The notes under the pieces: model-generated
What the model saw: the letters and a program-made list of their open reading frames with translations, nothing else
Databases searched by the model: none
What the model was told of the DNA's origin: nothing
Source: an uncultured Nitrospinota bacterium
GTDB taxonomy: Bacteria > Nitrospinota > Nitrospinia > Nitrospinales > VA-1
Length of the DNA: 32,792 nucleotides
Reading direction: 5' to 3'
Assembly (NCBI GenBank): GCA_905612265.1
Contig: CAJQRI010000053.1
Coordinates: forward strand, 1-32,792
Program-made: the position numbers and the translations under genes
Shown: positions 26,224 to 32,792 of the stretch, one piece after another
Position numbering within the stretch: the stretch's first letter is position 1
How the letters are laid out: the number at the start of each line of letters is the position of its first letter

Positions 26224-26646
26224 ATGGACTTATCCATAGCCTATCCCCGTAGCCCTAAAGTGAAAATGTCTGGTTTGGTGCAATTAGCACGAATGATCGA
26301 TAAAGCCCGGGCATATAGAGAAAATAAAATGTCCGACTATATTTATCCCTGTCCACTCGACAAAATAATTCTGAATTTTCTGCATATTGATTCCGATGTA
26401 TTTACCATAAAGGCAGTAGATTGTGGAGATGATGAAATCAGTGCCTGGTCCCAGGAAATACTTAAAGATAAAAATGCTACGGAGATTGATTTCATCAATA
26501 ACCAGATTCTTGAACGCAGACCGGACTCTGAGGACCGACTAAAATATTTCCGTGAAATTCGTAACAAAATTGATCCATCAAGAGAAGATATCAACACTTG
26601 GGTCGACCTGATGGATTTAGAGGAAGGCCGCTTACCACCAAAGTAA
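26224..26646 (+). CDS. DUF5069 domain protein
   Basis: 140 residues from ATG 26224 (MDLSIAYPRSPKVKMSGLVQ), which matches the usual DUF5069 start; a TTG at 26209 would add five residues and overlap the LRR gene by 8 bases. Other family-like stretches are LARMIDKARAYRENK and DYIYPCPLDKIILNFL. The C-terminal part (after about residue 75) is charged. Function of DUF5069 is unknown; the conserved PRSP and CPLD motifs are the main marks. It is paired with the LRR gene upstream. Confidence 0.8.
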   Translation: MDLSIAYPRSPKVKMSGLVQLARMIDKARAYRENKMSDYIYPCPLDKIILNFLHIDSDVFTIKAVDCGDDEISAWSQEILKDKNATEIDFINNQILERRPDSEDRLKYFREIRNKIDPSREDINTWVDLMDLEEGRLPPK

Positions 26647-26725
26647 TTACCCCTATATTTTTGCACGTATTATTACTGCCTCTTTTTACCAGCCTATTCC
26701 CCGCTTGACGCTATAACTGTTGACC

Positions 26726-29125
26726 ATGAAAAAAATACTGAAAAACCAGAAACCCACTAAACCAAAAAACAAAAAAAAACGTTCCAGATTTGCAAGAATT
26801 TTTCTGGTCACGTTTTATTCACTCACCCTTTTTAGTTTAGTCGCAGGTTTTGTAGGGGCAGGCTTTATATATTTCCATTACTCTCAGGACCTTCCCGATG
26901 TCCGTGAATTAAAAAATTACCACCCCAGCACTATCACTCAGATTTATTCTAATGGGAACGAAAAAATTGCCGAGTTTTATATAGAAAAGCGCATCATGAT
27001 ACCGCTTGAAAGTATTCCCCTTGAGCTAAAACAGGCTGCTCTGGCCGTTGAAGACTCCAACTTCTACTATCATTTTGGAATTGACCCAAAAGCTATTTTT
27101 AGAGCTTTCATCACCAATCTAAAAGCCGGTCGCGTGGTGGAGGGTGGAAGTACCATCACCCAGCAATTATCCAAAACGTTATTTTTATCACGCGAGCGAA
27201 CATTACCCCGGAAAATAAAAGAAGCTATTCTTGCGGTCAGATTAGAACTGGTTTTCACCAAAGATGAGATACTCGAAATGTATCTCAACCAGATTTATTA
27301 CGGTCATGGTAGCTATGGGGTAGAAGCCGCCTCCCGCACATATTTTGGTAAAGGCGTTGCGGATATTAGTATCGCTGAATGCGCCTTGATTGCCAGCCTT
27401 CCAAAAGCTCCCAATCACTATTCACCATATAAAGACCCGAAGCGCGCACGAAAAAGAAGAAACCATACCATTCGCAGAATGGCCTACCTCTCCTTCATTA
27501 CCAAGGATGAATCTAAACAGGCCATGAGTGAAGAGTTTCACTTGGGCGGAGTTAATGACATGCTAAACAGAGCTCCCTATTTTGTTGAACATACAAGACA
27601 ATTTCTTGAAGAAAAATATGGTAGCAGTAAACTTTATCGCGGAGGCTTAAAGGTTTATACCACCCTTGATATAGACCTTCAGGAATCCGCTCAGAGAGCT
27701 GTCAGAGAAAACTTGCGAATTGCGGATAAACGCTATGGTTATCGTGGTTCACTAGGCACCATGTATTTATCCAAAGGCGAATTGGCTATACAAGAAGCTC
27801 TCATCAAAATGAACAAGTTTAAAGAGGGCGAAAGTATCACTGCAGGAAAAGTCATCAAAGGTGTTGTTTGGTCAGTCGATGAAAAACAGGCAGATATTTT
27901 TTTAGGGCCCGATCAAGGGACAATAGATATTCTTGATATGAACTGGGCAAGACCTCCCAATACCCGTCTGGATGGTAGGTGGGCAAAAATTAAACGACCC
28001 AGCGAAGCTCTATCTCCGGGTGATTTAATCCTGGTTAAACCGTTAAAAATAAGGGATGACGGTTGGGCACTGGCTCTGGAGCAGGAACCTGAAGTAGAGG
28101 GTAGTCTGGTGAGCCTGGACCCAAAAACCGGCCAACTCAAGGCAATGGTCGGGGGATATGACTTCTCTAAAAGTCAGTTTAACAGGGCTATGCAAGCAAT
28201 TCGACAACCTGGGTCCGCATTCAAACCCCTCATTTATGCTGCCGCTATCAAAGAAGGTTATTCTCCTGCCAGCATAATCATAGATTCACCAATTATTTTC
28301 AAAGAAAAAAAAGATTCTTTTGATAGATGGAAACCCGTAAACTTCGAAGAAAAGTTTTACGGCCCAACATCACTGCGAACAGCCCTCACCCACTCCCGCA
28401 ATATTGTGACCGTCAAACTCATGCAAAAAATTGGCATAAAGGGAACTATAAGGCTAGCAAGGAAATTAGGTATCACCAGCAATATGGAACGAAATTTATC
28501 TATTTCACTTGGTTCATCAGGATTAACATTATTTGAACTTACATCTGCCTATTCAGCATTTGCTAATAATGGAACCCTAATTAAACCTAGCGCCATTAGA
28601 AATATTCAGGATCGTAAAGGAGAAGTCCTATATACTTCCACCCCAGAAACCACACATCCGATTTCTCCAGGTACTGCGTATACCATCACAAGTTTATTGC
28701 AAAGTGTTGTAGAGCACGGAACTGGGAAAAAAGTTAAAAAGCTTAATCGACCTGTAGCGGGGAAAACAGGAACCACTAATAATTACGTAGATGCATGGTT
28801 CATGGGTTATACACCGGAGTTGGTTACAGGAGTTTGGGTGGGCAAGGACAAAGACGAATCTCTGGGAAGGAATGAAACGGGGTCTCGAACTGCGATACCT
28901 ATTTGGCTACAATTCATGCAAGATGCTCTTATCAATAAACCGGTCACTAACTTTCAAGTACCCAGAGATATACAACATCTAAGAATCCAATCGAAAACAG
29001 GTGAGCCCGCTTTATTCAACGACCCAGACTCAAAGTTCGAAGTTTTCTTACAGGGTCATCTCCCTGAAAATGAAAAGCCTTTTTTGGATGACTCATTCGA
29101 AGACACATTTGGAAACACCTTCTAA
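26726..29125 (+). CDS. mrcA: Bifunctional penicillin-binding protein 1A (glycosyltransferase-transpeptidase)
   Basis: Builds and cross-links peptidoglycan at the inner membrane. Numbered from ATG 26726 (a TTG at 26720 is possible), residues 1-20 are Lys-rich and cytoplasmic, and a transmembrane helix lies at about 25-50. The GT51 domain has E109 in EDSNFYYHFGID, GGSTITQQLSKTL and NQIYYGHGSYGVEAASRTYF. The transpeptidase has S497 in SAFK (PGSAFKP), the SRN triad and K680 in KTGTTNN. An insert between the domains (about 310-450) fits the OB-like domain of PBP1A. The length, 799 residues, is typical. It faces the LpoA-like gene tail to tail with a 16-base gap. Confidence 0.96.
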   Translation: MKKILKNQKPTKPKNKKKRSRFARIFLVTFYSLTLFSLVAGFVGAGFIYFHYSQDLPDVRELKNYHPSTITQIYSNGNEKIAEFYIEKRIMIPLESIPLELKQAALAVEDSNFYYHFGIDPKAIFRAFITNLKAGRVVEGGSTITQQLSKTLFLSRERTLPRKIKEAILAVRLELVFTKDEILEMYLNQIYYGHGSYGVEAASRTYFGKGVADISIAECALIASLPKAPNHYSPYKDPKRARKRRNHTIRRMAYLSFITKDESKQAMSEEFHLGGVNDMLNRAPYFVEHTRQFLEEKYGSSKLYRGGLKVYTTLDIDLQESAQRAVRENLRIADKRYGYRGSLGTMYLSKGELAIQEALIKMNKFKEGESITAGKVIKGVVWSVDEKQADIFLGPDQGTIDILDMNWARPPNTRLDGRWAKIKRPSEALSPGDLILVKPLKIRDDGWALALEQEPEVEGSLVSLDPKTGQLKAMVGGYDFSKSQFNRAMQAIRQPGSAFKPLIYAAAIKEGYSPASIIIDSPIIFKEKKDSFDRWKPVNFEEKFYGPTSLRTALTHSRNIVTVKLMQKIGIKGTIRLARKLGITSNMERNLSISLGSSGLTLFELTSAYSAFANNGTLIKPSAIRNIQDRKGEVLYTSTPETTHPISPGTAYTITSLLQSVVEHGTGKKVKKLNRPVAGKTGTTNNYVDAWFMGYTPELVTGVWVGKDKDESLGRNETGSRTAIPIWLQFMQDALINKPVTNFQVPRDIQHLRIQSKTGEPALFNDPDSKFEVFLQGHLPENEKPFLDDSFEDTFGNTF

Positions 29126-29141
29126 GACAAAAAAACCTTCC

Positions 29142-31148
29142 TCAGTTTTGCTGAACAATTTTCTGTCTTTTAACTGTCAACGCAAAAATATTTTTTTCAG
29201 AGTCTCCGGAAGGAAGCAAGGTTGTATTACCAGTAACACCGGGGAAATTTTTGACCGCATTCAAGCTTTCCTTCATCTTGATACGATTGCTCGCACCCGC
29301 CAGAATATTATTTATCATTATGTTTGCCGCATCAAAAGACTGAGCCGATAAATAGCCAGGTTCTTCACCAAAGTTAGCTTTAAAATCACGAACAAATTTC
29401 TGAACTTCCACATGATGAGAATCAGGAAAAAAACCATCCACAAAATAAACATTCGTCAAATACTTCCCGCCCATCGTAACCAGTTCGGGAGAGTTCCAGC
29501 CATTGGTACCTAGCAAGCTAACTGTATTCACATTGTAAAACGCCAGTTGTGGAATGATCAAACCGACTTTATCAAAGACACCTGGAATAAAAATCGCATC
29601 ATAACTCAACTCCAGCGACACTTTCAACTTTTCAACATCATCTCCCGACCAATGCCCCATATCAATCAGTGGACGGGAGAAAGTAGATGGGCTACTAAAA
29701 TCCGGTATCACACCTTCACTCAACACTAATTCGCGGCCAATCTTTTCCAGTTCATCATCTTCAACACCGCCTAACTCAAAAATCTGTTTCTTAAAATCAT
29801 TCTGAGTGCGATCATATCCAGCAACTGCAACCACCTCTCCGCCAAAGGACTCCACCTCTTTAATGAAGGTATCTTTCAACTCCAACCCAAAAGATTCATA
29901 GGGATGAAGCACAGCAAACCTTTTCAACTGCAGGGTATTAACAGCATACTCTGCTAAAAATTTAGCCTGAATCTCTCGGGTCAAGGCATTGCGGAACATA
30001 AAAGGATTCTCATCCACCAATCCATAGGTTGAAGCTGTCGGTGAAAATATGGGGATTAGATAATCTCTGGCAACCTTACCGGCAATTGCGACCTCATCAC
30101 TCAACAAAGGGCCGATGATACCCACAACATTAGGTAGTCCGGACAAGTCGGCTATGATTTCTTTCATAGGTAATTGGTGACCCGAATCTCTCACTTCCAA
30201 CGCAAGTTTTTCACGAGCTTGAAAAGGGAGCTGATGCACCGCGAGTTGAATCCCTTGCAATACCTTTTGACCTGTCAGTGCAAGTTTTCCGGTCAAGGGT
30301 ATAACGACACCAATTTTAATCTTAGCCCCGGAATCAGCCTTGATCTGGTTTAATCGGCTTTTAACCTCAGCTTTGCGAGAATGGTTGGGAAAAAATTCAA
30401 TAAATTTTTCCATACTTGCCATATAATTTGCAATATCACCTTCAGCCCTGTCGGAAGAAATTTTCCACAACAATAAAAGGTCAACGGGGAACCCATTGCC
30501 CAACTTTTTTATTAATGCAGAAACCTGATTTTCCCCAAGCTTTTCATTGATCAATTTTTCAGTAACTACAACAGCTTGTTTCCGGATTTCTTTATTCTCA
30601 ATCTGGTCATGCGCTTGTTTCAATTTAGTAAAAGCTTTTTCATAATTCATTCGCCCTCCATCAACCTGGGCTAAATAAATCATGATCTTCCATTTAATCT
30701 TTTTATCTGAGGAAAGTCGCAGAACCATTTTAAAGTTTGACTCCGCACTGTTATAGTCTGCCAATTCATAATGGCAAACAGCCAGGCCAAACCTTACAGA
30801 ATCTGCCAAAATAGAACGTGGAAAACGCTGCAAAAGAATTTGATAGAAACGAGCTGCAGTGGAATACGATTTAATTGACTGATCTATCGAACCAAGTCTG
30901 AATAACGCCTGATGACTTCTTTTCCCTGATGGGTTCTGGGACAAGTAGTTATGGTAAAGCGGCTTTGCCGCAAGAAAATCTCCCGAATGAAAAAGGTATT
31001 CGGCCTGCAAAAAAGGATTCTCTAGCAAAGTAGGTTTGGTCTGAGCTATGTTGCCATTCACTGAGAATTCTTCTTCAGGTGCAGCAAAAATCAGCCCGCA
31101 AACAATGAGCTGGAAAAGCAAAATCAAATTGATCACTGCTGTTTTCAT
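29142..31148 (-). CDS. TPR plus periplasmic-binding domain protein, LpoA-like architecture
   Basis: I start it at ATG 31148, which opens a signal peptide (MKTAVINLILLFQLIVCGLI, cleavage likely near FAA); ATG 31169 would add seven residues before it. About 668 residues. Residues 30-280 are TPR-like helical repeats (FRLGSIDQS, RFYQILLQRFP, ANYMASMEKFIEFFPNHS). From about 285 a Peripla_BP_6/LivJ-type domain begins (KIKIGVVIPLTGKLALTGQK; VVGIIGPLLSDEVAIAGKVA; SYDAIFIPGVFDKVG). In gammaproteobacteria, LpoA with TPR plus this domain activates PBP1A. Here the protein is exported but lacks a good lipobox (LIVC has Val at -1). It lies next to mrcA, so an activator role is plausible; a solute-binding role is the alternative. 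Confidence 0.82.
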   Translation of the reverse strand: MKTAVINLILLFQLIVCGLIFAAPEEEFSVNGNIAQTKPTLLENPFLQAEYLFHSGDFLAAKPLYHNYLSQNPSGKRSHQALFRLGSIDQSIKSYSTAARFYQILLQRFPRSILADSVRFGLAVCHYELADYNSAESNFKMVLRLSSDKKIKWKIMIYLAQVDGGRMNYEKAFTKLKQAHDQIENKEIRKQAVVVTEKLINEKLGENQVSALIKKLGNGFPVDLLLLWKISSDRAEGDIANYMASMEKFIEFFPNHSRKAEVKSRLNQIKADSGAKIKIGVVIPLTGKLALTGQKVLQGIQLAVHQLPFQAREKLALEVRDSGHQLPMKEIIADLSGLPNVVGIIGPLLSDEVAIAGKVARDYLIPIFSPTASTYGLVDENPFMFRNALTREIQAKFLAEYAVNTLQLKRFAVLHPYESFGLELKDTFIKEVESFGGEVVAVAGYDRTQNDFKKQIFELGGVEDDELEKIGRELVLSEGVIPDFSSPSTFSRPLIDMGHWSGDDVEKLKVSLELSYDAIFIPGVFDKVGLIIPQLAFYNVNTVSLLGTNGWNSPELVTMGGKYLTNVYFVDGFFPDSHHVEVQKFVRDFKANFGEEPGYLSAQSFDAANIMINNILAGASNRIKMKESLNAVKNFPGVTGNTTLLPSGDSEKNIFALTVKRQKIVQQN

Positions 31149-31265
31149 AAAGCTATTTCTGCATCCCAATCATTCATCATTTTTAGTATTTCCTCTTAAC
31201 TTGTGCTTCTCGATTCGATATTTCATTATTTCATTGAACGGTAACTGAGATTCAAGGTTTCCGCA

Positions 31266-32471
31266 TCACCGATTAAAGGTTTCCGCATAGAGTTTTAAGC
31301 GTAGAGCGTTTAGTTTTATGAATCCTTCCGCATCATTCTGGTTGAAGCCATGGCTCTCCTCGAAGCTCGCTATATTCTGGTTATACAGCGATTTTTCAGC
31401 TTTTCGGCCTATGACAATACAGTTACCCTTATACAGTTTTAGCCTAGCTTCGCCAGTCACATTAGCTTGAGCATGATCCATAGTTTTCTGGAGCAACTCT
31501 CTTTCAGGAGAAAACCAGAAACCGTTGTAAATCATCTTGGCATATGAGGGAATCAAAGAATCTCGAAGAAAAGCGACCTCTCTATCCAGAGTGACGGATT
31601 CAACTGCTCGATGAGCTTCGTGCAGAATTGTGCCACCCGGAGTCTCGTAAACACCGCGTGACTTCATTCCTACAAAGCGGTTCTCTACAATATCAATACG
31701 GCCTATTCCATTTTCACCCCCATACTGGTTGAGTCGCTCCAATAAATTTGCAGGGCTCATCTTTTCCCCGTTTATCGCAACTGGGTTTCCCTGTTCGTAG
31801 GTAATTTCCAAGATGGTTGGCTTATCGGGGGCCTTCTCAGGAGTTACCGACAATAAAAACATGTCGTCATGGGGTTCATACCAAGGATCTTCCAACACCC
31901 CACCCTCATAACTAATATGGAATAAATTACGATCTGTACTATAAGGCTTGTCCTTGGTAACAGGAACCGGAATCCCGTGCGTCACCGCATAATCAATCAA
32001 AGCCGTTCTCGAAGTAAGATCCCACTCACGCCAAGGAGCTATAATCTTTATTTCGGGATTGAGTGTGTGGTATGCCAGTTCAAAGCGGACCTGGTCATTG
32101 CCCTTACCGGTCGAACCGTGCGACACCCCATCTGCCCCTTCCAAGCTGGCAATTCTTATCTGCTCTTTGGAAATCAAAGGCCGAGCAATGGAGGTGCCTA
32201 AAAGATAATTATGTTCATAAAATGCGTTGGCCCGAAGCATGGGAAAGACAAAGTCACCGATAAATTCTTCTCGAAGGTCTTCGATATAAACCTTACTGGC
32301 ACCAGTTGCCAATGCCTTCGCTCTTACCGGTTCCAACTCCTGCCCCTGCCCCACATCGGCGGCAAAAGCTATGATTTCACAATCATATTGTTCTTTAAGC
32401 CATTTGATAATGACAGAGGTATCCAATCCGCCTGAGTAGGCCAATACAATTTTTTTAAGTTCGGTTGACAT
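31266..32471 (-). CDS. argG: Argininosuccinate synthase
   Basis: Joins citrulline and aspartate using ATP to give argininosuccinate, the penultimate step of arginine synthesis. The 401-residue protein has the ATP-binding P-loop-like [11 protein letters not shown] near the N-terminus, [24 protein letters not shown], the [16 protein letters not shown] and [16 protein letters not shown] blocks, and [13 protein letters not shown]. All are typical, and the length is normal. No argH or other arg gene is in the window. The 117-base gap to the LpoA-like start carries no identified terminator. Confidence 0.97.
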   Translation of the reverse strand: MSTELKKIVLAYSGGLDTSVIIKWLKEQYDCEIIAFAADVGQGQELEPVRAKALATGASKVYIEDLREEFIGDFVFPMLRANAFYEHNYLLGTSIARPLISKEQIRIASLEGADGVSHGSTGKGNDQVRFELAYHTLNPEIKIIAPWREWDLTSRTALIDYAVTHGIPVPVTKDKPYSTDRNLFHISYEGGVLEDPWYEPHDDMFLLSVTPEKAPDKPTILEITYEQGNPVAINGEKMSPANLLERLNQYGGENGIGRIDIVENRFVGMKSRGVYETPGGTILHEAHRAVESVTLDREVAFLRDSLIPSYAKMIYNGFWFSPERELLQKTMDHAQANVTGEARLKLYKGNCIVIGRKAEKSLYNQNIASFEESHGFNQNDAEGFIKLNALRLKLYAETFNR

Positions 32472-32532
32472 GACTGCTTTCTTTCATAGTTAGAGAATTC
32501 GGTAATAACCCAGAATCCATATAATGATCAAT

Positions 32533-32792
32533 TCATAAAACAAGGGGGTATAGGGCAGCTCCCAGCAAAGGGATAGATTCATCCATCACCACTTTCACAG
32601 GGATTTCTGAGAGATACTTCTCGGAACCTACCTTTGACAAGAAACGCCTGCATAAAGCCCCCTTCTTGCAACAAGGGCACTATCTTTTGAGCAATACCTC
32701 CGCCAAGATAAACCCCACTTTTTGATAAATATTGCAATGCTAAATTTCCTGCCAATGCTCCATACAGAGAAACAAATAGCTTCACCGTTTCC
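32533..32792 (-). pseudogene. glk: Glucokinase 3' end, frameshifted, cut by right edge
   Basis: The frame is open from the window edge, through VSLYGALAGNLALQYLSKSG, VYLGGGIAQKIVPLLQEGGF and AFLVKGRF, typical of the C-terminal half of Glk-family glucokinases. Near 32618-32625 similarity moves to another frame (YLSEIPVKVVMDESIPLLGA, then ALYPLVL and a stop at 32533). One missing base after KGRF explains it. Without the repair the frame ends at 32579. The 5' half is outside the window. Glucokinase phosphorylates glucose to glucose-6-phosphate with ATP. Sequencing error is a real alternative to decay. Confidence 0.75.

Overview
The window looks like an ordinary chromosomal region of a Gram-negative, probably aerobic and free-living bacterium. 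Support comes from exported proteins with signal peptides, a lipoprotein, a bifunctional PBP1A, periplasmic-type proteases, assimilatory sulfate reduction (cysH), arginine (argG) and thiamine (thiL) biosynthesis, and a large multicopper oxidase. The DNA is moderately AT-rich and gene-dense. My best guess at lineage is Nitrospinota or a related marine deltaproteobacterium-like phylum. That is an impression from gene content and style, not something the sequence proves.

Layout. 1-4513: a multicopper oxidase cut by the left edge (minus), an HtrA/DegP protease (minus), cysH (plus), and a broken EcfT-like membrane gene (minus). 4669-8688: a plus-strand run of an HD hydrolase overlapping a sirtuin, an exported DUF1566 protein, SelO and a small unknown protein. 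8781-13615: thiL, two translationally coupled CNNM/CorC membrane proteins, a minus-strand J-domain protein, and a Dabb protein. 13941-18282: a histone H1-like/DksA fusion (plus), then secA and an M23 peptidase (minus). 18452-23437: a minus-strand replication/ribosome cluster read as rpsF-ssb-rpsR-DUF2232-rplI-dnaB-TPR. 23611-26646: an FG-GAP/VCBS lipoprotein, a decayed IS5-type transposase, an LRR protein and a DUF5069 protein. 26726-32792: PBP1A (plus) facing a TPR/periplasmic-binding protein of LpoA-like architecture (minus), then argG and the 3' end of a frameshifted glucokinase gene (minus).

How the genes fit together. The rpsF cluster couples ribosomal proteins S6, S18 and L9 with SSB and the replicative helicase, with an inserted DUF2232 membrane protein. 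PBP1A and its convergent LpoA-like neighbour may form a synthase/activator pair. Envelope genes recur (DegP, SecA, M23, PBP1A, two CorC proteins). Several coding calls depend on non-ATG starts: TTG for rpsF, selO, the first CNNM gene and DUF2232, GTG for the M23 gene, and apparently ATT for the VCBS lipoprotein.

No phage, CRISPR, tRNA or rRNA was seen, and nothing resembling a complete new defence or biosynthetic system. The most unusual items are the H1-DksA fusion, the PBP1A/LpoA-like pair, the probable ATT start, the LRR/DUF5069 pair, and three genes carrying single-base frameshifts (ecfT-like, IS5 transposase, glk), which are either real decay or assembly errors.
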